Source: DATKWU01 sp964653685
Lineage (GTDB): Bacteria; Patescibacteriota; Microgenomatia; PFEM01; JAHIFH01
Direction of reading: 5' to 3'
DNA: 17,900 bases
Assembly (NCBI GenBank): GCA_964653685.1
Contig: CAZZHA010000011.1
Span: 1 to 17,900 of the forward strand
Positions 7,332-14,064 of this stretch are shown here, in pieces. Each line of letters begins with the position of its first letter. The first letter of the stretch is position 1. The notes beneath the pieces were generated by a model. The model was given only the letters and a program-made list of their open reading frames with translations, was not told where the DNA came from and did no database searches. The translations under genes were made by a program, and so were the position numbers.

Positions 7332-9509
7332 TTAATGACGTCGAGGCGGTCGACGATTCGGCCGTCGAGAAAAACCTGAAGAACTTCGCTGTCGAGGCGG
7401 TCGATAATCACTCGTTTGTTTATCTGGTTGCTCCTTTAAAACCATCGTTAAATTAATTCTCCCCATATCATCAATCTCAGAGACCTTAACTTTAACCTTA
7501 TCGCCAATCTTAACGACTTCATTGGGATCCCTAACATACTGAGTTGACATTTTTGAAACATGAACTAAACCATCTTTACCTGGTAAGATCTCGACAAAAG
7601 CCCCAAAAGGCTGGATTCGTTTGACTTCGCCTTCAAAAATCTCACCGGCTTCAACCTCTCGAGTCAAACCTTCGATTTTAGCCACAGCCATGTCCACCGC
7701 CGCTTTATCGGGTGCGGAAATATTAACTGAGCCATCGTCTTCGACATCAATTGCTGCCCCGGTTTCCTTAATCAACTCCCTAATCATGCGTCCACCGGGA
7801 CCAATCACTTCACCAATCTTATCTACAGGAATATGAAGAACTTTAATTTTAGGAGCGAACTTGGAAATCTGAGCTCGAGAAGCAGGCAAAACAGTCATCA
7901 TTTTCTTGAGAATAAAACCCCTTCCTTCTTTGGCTCGAGAAACAATCTCCTCGAATAATTTTAAATCAATACCTTGATTCTTAACATCCATCTGAACAGC
8001 CGTCATTCCTTTTTCTGTTCCTGCCAGTTTGAAATCCATATCACCATTAAAATCTTCTAATCCTAAGATATCAGTCAAGATTACCTGTTTTCCCCCTTCT
8101 TCAATTAAGCCCATGGCGATTCCGGCTACTGGTGTCTTAATAGGCACGCCAGCGTCCATTAAAGATAAGGTTGAACCGCAAACAGCCGCCATTGAGGTGG
8201 AACCATTAGAAGACATTATTTCGGTTACCACCCGAATGGTATAAGGAAATTTATCTTCGGCAGGAACGACGCTTAATAAAGCCTTTTCTGCCAGGGCCCC
8301 GTGACCAACTTCCCGACGCTTGGGCCAACCTAAATAACCAATTTCTCCCATAGAAAAAGGCGGCATGTAATAATGATGAATGTAACGTTTGGTCTCCTCA
8401 CCTTCCATGTTTTCAATTAGTTGTTCTAAAGAAGGCGAACCCAAAGTAGTCACCGTCAGAGCTTGGGTTTGGCCACGTTTAAATATCGCCGATCCATGAG
8501 TCCGTGGTAATAAACCAACTTCGACCTCAATTGATCGAATCTCATCTGGTTTTCGACCATCAACTCGTTTACCCTTATTGACAATTTGTTCTCTAACGCT
8601 TTTCTTAATTAAATCATCAATGATTCGATTAATGTCTTTTTTGTTCTCTTCACCGAATTCTTCCCCTAAAGCCTCTTTCACCTCACCGATTAATTCTCTT
8701 GCTTCATTTTTAGCCATACTTATTAAAATTTGGTCAATTTGTTTAGCCGCAACTTTGGTTACTTCCTTAGTTAATTTGGCATTAACTTTTTTAGTTTCGA
8801 CTGTCTGTTTCTTTTTACCAACTTCTTTAACTAGTAATTCAATTAATTGAATTACCTCTTTTATTTCTTTTTGGGCAACATCAATTGCCTTGATAAGAAT
8901 TTCTTCAGGCACTTCTTGGGCTGATCCCTCAATCATAATTGTCTTGTTCTCTTTTCCAGAAATAATCAAATCCATAATTGAATAATCTAAATCTTGGTAA
9001 GTAGGATTAATGACAAACGAACCTTCGCTGTTTTTAGGAACATAACCAACTCGCATTGAACCCACTGGTCCTTGCCAAGGAAGATCGGAAATAGCCAACG
9101 CGGCACTAGTCGCCAAAACTGCCGGTATATCAGGATCGTTCTCACCATCAACCGAAAGAACGGTAATCACTACCTGGATATTATCCCGACAGTCCTTAGG
9201 AAATAATGGTCGAATAGAACGATCAATTAAACGAGCTGTCAAAACAGCTTCGTCGGAAGGCCGACCTTCTCTCTTTACCCAACGGGAACCTTTGATCCGA
9301 CCACCAGCATAAAGACGTTCAACATATTCAACTTGGAGAGGCAGATAATCAAGTCCTTCTTGAGGTTCTCCAGAGACAACGGTTGCGAGAACCATCGTAT
9401 CACCGTAGCGAGCTAAAACAGCGGCATTAGCCTGCTCGGCTAAAAGACCAACCTCTAAAGTTAATTTTTTACCACCGATTTCTTTTGATTGGGAAATAGT
9501 TTTTATCAT
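7332..9509 (-). CDS. pnp: Polyribonucleotide nucleotidyltransferase (PNPase)
   Basis: A 725-aa phosphorolytic 3'-5' exoribonuclease, a usual length. Domains in order: first RNase PH core (1-210), helical linker (215-310), second RNase PH core (315-550), KH domain (555-617, GPGG at 570-573) and S1 domain (622-692), then an Arg/Pro/Ser-rich tail (700-725) that is probably disordered and RNA-binding. The phosphate-binding SSNGSTSMA (433-441) and the catalytic Asp pair D490/D492 in 'FNGDMDFK' are intact. The tail contains a 14-bp direct repeat (7340-7353 and 7391-7404) encoding RPPR twice. The ATG lies 6 bp after rpsO, the classical rpsO-pnp pair, which in E. coli is post-transcriptionally autoregulated; such control is not visible here. 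Confidence 0.97.
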   Translation of the reverse strand: MIKTISQSKEIGGKKLTLEVGLLAEQANAAVLARYGDTMVLATVVSGEPQEGLDYLPLQVEYVERLYAGGRIKGSRWVKREGRPSDEAVLTARLIDRSIRPLFPKDCRDNIQVVITVLSVDGENDPDIPAVLATSAALAISDLPWQGPVGSMRVGYVPKNSEGSFVINPTYQDLDYSIMDLIISGKENKTIMIEGSAQEVPEEILIKAIDVAQKEIKEVIQLIELLVKEVGKKKQTVETKKVNAKLTKEVTKVAAKQIDQILISMAKNEARELIGEVKEALGEEFGEENKKDINRIIDDLIKKSVREQIVNKGKRVDGRKPDEIRSIEVEVGLLPRTHGSAIFKRGQTQALTVTTLGSPSLEQLIENMEGEETKRYIHHYYMPPFSMGEIGYLGWPKRREVGHGALAEKALLSVVPAEDKFPYTIRVVTEIMSSNGSTSMAAVCGSTLSLMDAGVPIKTPVAGIAMGLIEEGGKQVILTDILGLEDFNGDMDFKLAGTEKGMTAVQMDVKNQGIDLKLFEEIVSRAKEGRGFILKKMMTVLPASRAQISKFAPKIKVLHIPVDKIGEVIGPGGRMIRELIKETGAAIDVEDDGSVNISAPDKAAVDMAVAKIEGLTREVEAGEIFEGEVKRIQPFGAFVEILPGKDGLVHVSKMSTQYVRDPNEVVKIGDKVKVKVSEIDDMGRINLTMVLKEQPDKQTSDYRPPRQRSSSGFSRRPNRRPPRRH

Positions 9510-9515
9510 CAGAAG

Positions 9516-9785
9516 CTACTTAGACAACTTCAAGTCGCTAATAACATCCTTATAGCGCTTTTCGTCCCTCTTTAATAAATAAGCTAATAACCTTCTCCTT
9601 TTAGAAACAAGCGAAAGTAAGCCCCGTCGGGAATGAACATCTTTTTTATGCTCTTTGAGGTGGCCGGTTAATTTTTTTATCTTCGCCGTCAGCAAAGCCA
9701 CTTGAACTTCAGGAGAACCCGTATCCTCTTTTGACTGAGCAAATTTCTTAATAATTTTCTTTTTTTCGTTGGTTGTTAAAGCCAT
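9516..9785 (-). CDS. rpsO: 30S ribosomal protein S15
   Basis: An 89-aa protein, exactly the usual S15 size, with the family hallmarks 'TGSPEVQVALLT' (22-33), 'HKKDVHSRRGLL' (46-57) and 'RRRLLAYLL' (63-71). It binds the central domain of 16S rRNA early in 30S assembly and contributes to bridge B4 with the 50S subunit. Its 5' end lies in the second contig overlap, so codons 1-17 appear again at 9890-9940. The true upstream region is therefore that following 9940, where AGGGAG sits 3 nt before the ATG and a promoter (TTGTTA, 17 bp, TAAAAT) lies just beyond. It is followed by pnp after 6 bp. Confidence 0.97.
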   Translation of the reverse strand: MALTTNEKKKIIKKFAQSKEDTGSPEVQVALLTAKIKKLTGHLKEHKKDVHSRRGLLSLVSKRRRLLAYLLKRDEKRYKDVISDLKLSK

Positions 9786-9789
9786 CGGC
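9735..9789. repeat. Assembly overlap, left copy (55 bp)
   Basis: Identical to 9890-9944 across the second N gap; it covers the first 17 codons of rpsO and 4 bp upstream. The identity stops exactly at the gap border, as expected for overlapping contig ends. Confidence 0.93.
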
Positions 9790-9889
9790 NNNNNNNNNNN
9801 NNNNNNNNNNNNNNNNNNNNNNNNNNNNNNNNNNNNNNNNNNNNNNNNNNNNNNNNNNNNNNNNNNNNNNNNNNNNNNNNNNNNNNNNN
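9790..9889. other. Assembly gap, 100 N
   Basis: A second run of exactly 100 N flanked by an identical 55-bp sequence on each side. Collapsing one copy and the N run restores a normal rpsO upstream region: AGGGAG, promoter, then the end of the DHH-like gene 62 bp away. Confidence 0.97.
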
Positions 9890-9944
9890 CTGAGCAAATT
9901 TCTTAATAATTTTCTTTTTTTCGTTGGTTGTTAAAGCCATCGGC
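9890..9944. repeat. Assembly overlap, right copy (55 bp), with duplicate rpsO 5' end
   Basis: Second copy of 9735-9789. Bases 9890-9940 repeat codons 1-17 of rpsO on the minus strand, followed by N. This is not a second gene or a pseudogene but the overlapping end of the neighbouring contig. Confidence 0.93.
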
Positions 9945-9949
9945 TCCCT

Positions 9950-9978
9950 ATTTTAACAAAGATAAAAGAGGTTAACAA
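9950..9978 (-). promoter_or_regulatory. Candidate rpsO-pnp promoter with tandem repeat at the -35
   Basis: TTGTTA (9973-9978) and TAAAAT (9950-9955) are separated by exactly 17 bp. The -10 is 9 nt before the rpsO ATG (A at 9940 in the right-hand contig copy), and those 9 nt include AGGGAG. A 10-bp sequence, AAGAGGTTAA on the plus strand, occurs twice at an 11-bp period (9966-9975 and 9977-9986) across the -35, a possible protein-binding site. The promoter would let rpsO-pnp be transcribed apart from nusA-infB. Confidence 0.5.
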
Positions 9979-10002
9979 GAGGTTAAAGTCATTGGAAGAA
10001 AA

Positions 10003-10902
10003 CTAAATGCGGTCTTCACCCTTGTAGATTTTAGGCTCAAACCAATCAGGTTTTGGCTTTTCTGTTTCTTCCTCTTCTTCTCTAGCTGGTTCCTTAAGAG
10101 CCGAAACTTTAGCAGGCATTGGTTTCAGAGGAGAGGTGCTTTTAGACTTTTTATTAGGCAATTTAACTTCTCGCCTTGCTCCCATTTTGAGACAAAGAGC
10201 GGCCGCTTCAAAGGTATCAGCATTCACCTTAGGTGAGGAAAATCGGTTGGTGGCTCGTTCAATTCCTTGAAAAAGATTAGTCCCAATATCCCTGTCAGTT
10301 AATAATCTCAATAATCTGATTAGTTTCGCCACTTCTTCAGAAAAGGAGGCGGCCGAAGGATCAACCAAGTTAATTTGGCCGTATTGCTGATTTCGAGAAT
10401 TATTATCCAAGTTAACAACCTGAGTTTCTTTAAAAGCTTCCTGATTATCTTTGTAAAGATTCCCTAAACTCTCTAAGGAACTAGCCCCAATCGTAAAAAT
10501 CAAATCTACCTTCCCACCAGTGTAGGAAAATTCGACTTTATCTGAATCAAGGGGCGGATGACCAAGTCTAGGTTTAATCACTAAATTAAACTTATCATCT
10601 TCAATGTTATAACTGACCTTCTCAATCGCCTCCTCAATGTAATCAAAGGAGATACTTAAGCTATCCTTACTACCTTTAAGGCTATTTTCAATTTTATCAA
10701 CCCCGACGAGCGAAGAAAAACCAACCGTCATTTCGGTCGAACAGCCAATGGCGACTGATTTCTTGGTTATTCCTAAAGAAAGATAGAGAGCCAAACCAGC
10801 TGCCACTTGATCAAAATTGGGATTTAGGGGCAGGGCAATAAAAATTGTTTGGGCAGTGGCAAGAGCGGATTGAATTTGAGAAGCCTGGCTTTGATTAATC
10901 AT
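10003..10902 (-). CDS. DHH-superfamily (NrnA-like) protein with degraded active site
   Basis: A 299-aa protein whose residues 1-240 follow the NrnA/RecJ-type DHH fold but have lost its catalytic residues. The N-terminal 'P-D-G-D-A' motif is LNPNFDQVAAG (26-36, only D31 kept). The second Asp loop is 'DLIFTIGASS' (133-142). The DHH motif itself reads LDNN (165-168), yet the downstream 'YGQINLVDP' (174-182) and 'GIERATNRF' (213-221, family TDTGxF) are still recognisable. The DHHA1 domain is absent and a disordered tail rich in Pro, Lys and Glu (about 250-299) replaces it. It abuts infB: the infB stop and this ATG are adjacent. In many bacteria the order is nusA-infB-rbfA-nrnA-truB-rpsO-pnp, so it sits in the NrnA position. 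Probably a pseudoenzyme; nanoRNase activity is unlikely. Confidence 0.75.
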   Translation of the reverse strand: MINQSQASQIQSALATAQTIFIALPLNPNFDQVAAGLALYLSLGITKKSVAIGCSTEMTVGFSSLVGVDKIENSLKGSKDSLSISFDYIEEAIEKVSYNIEDDKFNLVIKPRLGHPPLDSDKVEFSYTGGKVDLIFTIGASSLESLGNLYKDNQEAFKETQVVNLDNNSRNQQYGQINLVDPSAASFSEEVAKLIRLLRLLTDRDIGTNLFQGIERATNRFSSPKVNADTFEAAALCLKMGARREVKLPNKKSKSTSPLKPMPAKVSALKEPAREEEEETEKPKPDWFEPKIYKGEDRI

Positions 10903-12351
10903 TTACTCTTCCACTTTTCGATAAGAGATTAGCACATCACCTATCTGGAAGTCAAGCAGGGGTGAAAGAATCGCCCCGAATTCCTCATCTTTTTTAGCTT
11001 TCTCAATATCCTTTTTCCCAGTTTTCATTGATCTGATACGACAGTTACCAATCAGTTCTTCAAGACGTTGGAGATGAAACTGATCAGTTTTTTTAATTTC
11101 ACCCTCAATTACCCGACAACCAACTACTCGTTGTTTGTCGATCTCAAATTCCTGAAGCACTTCGGCTCGTCCCAAAATTTCTTCATCGGCCATAGGTTCT
11201 AGCTTTTTTTTAACCTTTTCTTTAATTTCTTCAAAAAATTTGTAAATAATCTGGAAAGGGCTAATTTTGACTTTCTCGGTGGCGGCTAATTTCTTAACTT
11301 TTCCTGAGGTTTTAACATTAAAAGCAATAATTTCGGCTCCTGTTGTTTCGGCCAACAAAACATCTGATTCGTTAACTTCACCTACACTAGAATCAATGAC
11401 TTTTACTCCCTCAGGCAAACCAGACAAAATCGCTTCTAAACTACCATTAACATCAGCTTTGATAATCAAATTCAATTTTTCCTCATCAGTTTCTTCTTTT
11501 TTAACTAGACTAGGAATTGCTTTTTTTTCTAAGGAAACTGGTTCTGTTTCAGTTCGTCTAAGAGTACTGCCAATCGTTGGCGTGGTTTTAAAACCTAATA
11601 CTTCAACTGGCTTGCTCGGACCGGCGGTTTTTATCCTCTGACCATTCTCATCAAACATCGCTTTAATTTTGGCAAAATCACCATCCGCTTCAATCTGATC
11701 ACCGACTCGTAAATTGCCATTCCTGACTAAAATTGTAGCTAAGGGACCACGATACTTATCTAACTTAGATTCGATTACTAGAGCTTCCAATTCAGCTCCT
11801 GGTTTCTCTTTAATTTCTTCCATCTCTGCCATTAATAAAATCATTTCCAAAAGTTCATCAACCCCTTTGCCTGTTTTGGCAGACACTAATACGTTCACAA
11901 TCTTGCCCCCTTGGTCTTCAAGTAAAACATTGTTCTTAGCTAAATTTGCTTTTACTTGCTTTAGATCAAGATAGGGTAAATCAATCTTATTAATAGCGAC
12001 CAGATAGGGAATTTTTGTTTGTTCAATATATTTCAAACTCTCCAAAGTTTGAGGTTTAACACCTTCATCAGCTGCCACCACTAGAACAGCAAGGTCAGCG
12101 ACTTTGGCACCCCGAGAACGCATTTCTGAAAAAGCAGCATGGCCAGGAGTATCAATAAAAGTAATTGTTTTGTTTTTAAATTTTATTTGGTAAGCATCAA
12201 TGTGTTGGGTAATACCGCCAAATTCTTTGGCAACAACATTGGTCTGACGAATCTTATCTAGAAGAGTGGTTTTACCGTGATCAACATGACCAAGGACGAC
12301 CACCACTGGTGGTCGTGAAGAATTTTGAGAAATGTTTTTCTCCTTTGCCAT
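10903..12351 (-). CDS. infB: Translation initiation factor IF-2, compact form
   Basis: A 482-aa GTPase that brings initiator fMet-tRNA to the 30S subunit and promotes subunit joining. All five G motifs are present: GHVDHGKT (21-28), GGITQHI (45-51), DTPGH (67-71), NKID (121-124) and SAKTGKG (157-163). A beta-barrel domain (about 183-270), the alpha/beta C1 domain starting near 'LNLIIKADVNGSLEAIL' (about 296) and the C2 fMet-tRNA-binding barrel (about 385-480) follow. The N-terminal region of about 150-390 residues found in most bacteria is missing, leaving some 14 residues before the G domain, and the linker before C1 is also short. It lies 28 bp after nusA with a weak AGGA Shine-Dalgarno about 9 nt upstream. 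Confidence 0.96.
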   Translation of the reverse strand: MAKEKNISQNSSRPPVVVVLGHVDHGKTTLLDKIRQTNVVAKEFGGITQHIDAYQIKFKNKTITFIDTPGHAAFSEMRSRGAKVADLAVLVVAADEGVKPQTLESLKYIEQTKIPYLVAINKIDLPYLDLKQVKANLAKNNVLLEDQGGKIVNVLVSAKTGKGVDELLEMILLMAEMEEIKEKPGAELEALVIESKLDKYRGPLATILVRNGNLRVGDQIEADGDFAKIKAMFDENGQRIKTAGPSKPVEVLGFKTTPTIGSTLRRTETEPVSLEKKAIPSLVKKEETDEEKLNLIIKADVNGSLEAILSGLPEGVKVIDSSVGEVNESDVLLAETTGAEIIAFNVKTSGKVKKLAATEKVKISPFQIIYKFFEEIKEKVKKKLEPMADEEILGRAEVLQEFEIDKQRVVGCRVIEGEIKKTDQFHLQRLEELIGNCRIRSMKTGKKDIEKAKKDEEFGAILSPLLDFQIGDVLISYRKVEE

Positions 12352-12379
12352 CTTGATTTTTCCTGTCCCAAAGAACGAC

Positions 12380-13561
12380 TCATTTTAGTGCTTTTTTAAT
12401 TTCTTCGGCCGCTTTGGGACCAATGCCTTTAATTGCTACCACTGTATTTTTTTGTGATGCTAATTTTTTCTTTGTTTCAATACCAGCCGCTTCTAAAGTC
12501 GTAATCGTTCGCGTCGATAGACCTAGCTCTTCTAGCTCTGATTGTCTAGTTTTAGTCCTTTCTTTCTCCTTTTCAGTCCTCTTAACGACTTTTTCGGCAC
12601 CCTTAATATCAATTCTGTAACCGGTTAGTTTAGCAGCTAAGCGGACATTCTGGCCTTCTTTACCAATTGCTAGAGAAAGTTGATCTTCAGGGACAGAAAC
12701 GATCGCTTCTTTTTTCTTTTCATTAAGTTTAACTTTAATTCCTTCTGCTGGTGAAAGAGCGGCCACAATAAATTTTTCCGGACCATCACTATACTGGATG
12801 ACATCAATCTTTTCGCCTTCAAGCTCGTCAATGACCGCCTGAACCCGGACGCCTTTTTGACCAACGCAAGAACCAACTGGATCAACTCCTAATTGAGTTG
12901 AGGAAACCGCAATCTTAGTTCGACCACCGCCCTCCCGAGCAATGGCTTTGACTTCTACGGCGCCTGAAGCGACTTCAGGTACTTCCCGACGAAAAAGAGC
13001 TTCAACTAAACTGGGATCGGCTCGAGAAACAATTACTTCTCGACCCCGGGCTGTGTCACGAATTTCTTTAATTAGAAAGGTGAGACGTTGATTAACCGAG
13101 TATCTTTCTGCCCTAATCTGTTCTTGGGGAGGCATGACTCCTTCGGCTTTACCGATGTCAACAATGGCATTTGGTCCGTCAAAGCGAATAATCATTCCAC
13201 TAACTAAAGTCCCAGCTCGTTTAGAATATTCATCGAGGATAGCGGTTTTTTCTGCCTCTCGAAGTTTTTGGATAATCACCTGTTTGGCAGTCATTGAAGC
13301 AATCCGACCAAAACCTGGCGGGGTAACTTCTTTCTTTTTCTCTTCTTTCTCTTCAGGAAACTCGTAAACCTTAAAACTCCCTGTTTCCATATCCAAATCA
13401 ACACTGTAATCCATCCCCTCTTTGACGCCATAATCTTTTCGATAAGCGGCTAAAACCGCAGATTTAATTGATTCCAAGGCCACATCAGGTTCAATGCCTT
13501 TTTCAGCACAAATCTGATTAAGGGCAGAAGCAAATTCGGTTCTCGCTTTAAGAACAGCCAT
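12380..13561 (-). CDS. nusA: Transcription termination/antitermination factor NusA
   Basis: A 393-aa RNA polymerase-associated factor that modulates pausing, hairpin-dependent termination and antitermination. An N-terminal polymerase-binding domain (1-105) contains a charged Glu/Lys insert near 68-79. It is followed by an S1 domain (about 114-183), KH1 (GQKG at 234-237) and KH2 (IGKEGQNVR at 299-307), and a C-terminal helix-hairpin-helix (344-393, with KGIGPKAAEE). The C-terminal acidic repeats of E. coli NusA are missing; one HhH domain is present instead. It heads the run nusA, infB, DHH-like, rpsO, pnp. The start codon comes directly after a promoter-leader-hairpin arrangement and has no clear Shine-Dalgarno. 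Confidence 0.96.
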   Translation of the reverse strand: MAVLKARTEFASALNQICAEKGIEPDVALESIKSAVLAAYRKDYGVKEGMDYSVDLDMETGSFKVYEFPEEKEEKKKEVTPPGFGRIASMTAKQVIIQKLREAEKTAILDEYSKRAGTLVSGMIIRFDGPNAIVDIGKAEGVMPPQEQIRAERYSVNQRLTFLIKEIRDTARGREVIVSRADPSLVEALFRREVPEVASGAVEVKAIAREGGGRTKIAVSSTQLGVDPVGSCVGQKGVRVQAVIDELEGEKIDVIQYSDGPEKFIVAALSPAEGIKVKLNEKKKEAIVSVPEDQLSLAIGKEGQNVRLAAKLTGYRIDIKGAEKVVKRTEKEKERTKTRQSELEELGLSTRTITTLEAAGIETKKKLASQKNTVVAIKGIGPKAAEEIKKALK

Positions 13562-13578
13562 CTTTTTTCTTTTTTATT

Positions 13579-13602
13579 TAAAAAGGTGGGAAGTTCCCAC
13601 CT
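13579..13602 (-). terminator. nusA: Terminator-like hairpin in the nusA leader
   Basis: A perfect inverted repeat (13584-13602): AGGTGGG, 5-nt loop, CCCACCT, with the arms extendable to 9 bp. On the minus strand it is followed directly by a run of five T (13583-13579). It lies 22 bp before the nusA ATG and downstream of the candidate promoter at 13625-13653, so it can act only on transcripts heading into nusA. Either it ends the upstream gene's transcript and leaks, or it is an attenuator. Confidence 0.65.
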
Positions 13603-13624
13603 CAAAACTCATTTAACCAAACTA

Positions 13625-13653
13625 ATTTTAACACCGAATGAAAAAGAAGTCAA
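13625..13653 (-). promoter_or_regulatory. nusA: Candidate nusA promoter
   Basis: TTGACT (13648-13653) and TAAAAT (13625-13630) are spaced by 17 bp, each one mismatch from consensus. The predicted start near 13618 gives a leader of about 57 nt, much longer than at other promoters here, and that leader holds the hairpin at 13584-13602. The -35 begins 9 bp after the stop of the preceding membrane protein gene. Confidence 0.65.
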
Positions 13654-13661
13654 AAATTGGC

Positions 13662-14003
13662 TCAGGAGATAAGAAGAATTAAAACAATCAAAAAAGTAAA
13701 AAGAGCTAACCAAGCCGTCATAAAAATAATTAATTTAAAAGCTTCCATCGTCTGTTTTCTTTCCCAAAACAAGATAAAGGCATAACCAAAAGCAATTAGA
13801 GCACAAATTAAAGCGGAAACAATAAATAAAACCAGAAAGAATAAGGGGCCCCAGTAATAAGAAATTGGTCCGAACCATTTTTCACCGCGCCAAAACAACA
13901 AACCGACTAAGCCACAATAGAACAACAAACCTAAAGCTTGGAAAAAAGCAATGAAAGGAACGGAGAAATTTTTCTTTTTCTTAAAAGGCAGACACATTTT
14001 CAT
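13662..14003 (-). CDS. Small three-helix membrane protein of unknown function
   Basis: A 113-aa protein with a basic N-terminus (KKKK at about 8-11) and three hydrophobic segments at about 16-38, 48-78 and 87-112; the first loop holds several aromatic residues (a WFGPISYYWGP-type stretch). No cofactor or catalytic motif is visible and I do not recognise a family. The topology predicts a cytoplasmic N-terminus. A second in-frame ATG lies two codons in (13997). No Shine-Dalgarno precedes either; a CATAAT hexamer 9 nt upstream and an AT-rich inverted repeat precede the gene, so it seems to have its own promoter. It ends just before the nusA promoter. Confidence 0.6.
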   Translation of the reverse strand: MKMCLPFKKKKNFSVPFIAFFQALGLLFYCGLVGLLFWRGEKWFGPISYYWGPLFFLVLFIVSALICALIAFGYAFILFWERKQTMEAFKLIIFMTAWLALFTFLIVLILLIS

Positions 14004-14006
14004 TCT

Positions 14007-14032
14007 TAGTTAATTATGCATTAAATTAACTA
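14007..14032. repeat. Inverted repeat in the promoter region of the three-helix membrane protein
   Basis: Perfect 9-bp arms TAGTTAATT (14007-14015) and AATTAACTA (14024-14032) around an 8-bp centre, 4 bp from the start codon. In AT-rich DNA such a repeat can arise by chance, but its location between promoter elements and ATG fits an operator or a leader hairpin. Confidence 0.4.
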
Positions 14033-14064
14033 TGATTATAACTAACTGTCAATTAAAAAGGCAA
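14013..14064 (-). promoter_or_regulatory. Candidate promoter(s) for the three-helix membrane protein
   Basis: Two overlapping possibilities: TTGCCT (14059-14064), 18 bp, perfect TATAAT (14035-14040), giving a leader of about 25 nt; or CATAAT (14013-14018) 9 nt before the ATG, giving a near-leaderless mRNA. A perfect TTGACA (14047-14052) also occurs but pairs only with a poor -10. Which is used cannot be decided by eye. Confidence 0.4.

Noticed and set aside
7340..7404. 14-bp direct repeat near the end of pnp
   Set aside because: It encodes the repeated RPPR in the disordered tail of PNPase and is explained by coding constraint.
7621..8850. Plus-strand ORFs antisense to pnp
   Set aside because: Low-complexity Ser/Ile-rich translations typical of shadows of a conserved gene on the other strand.
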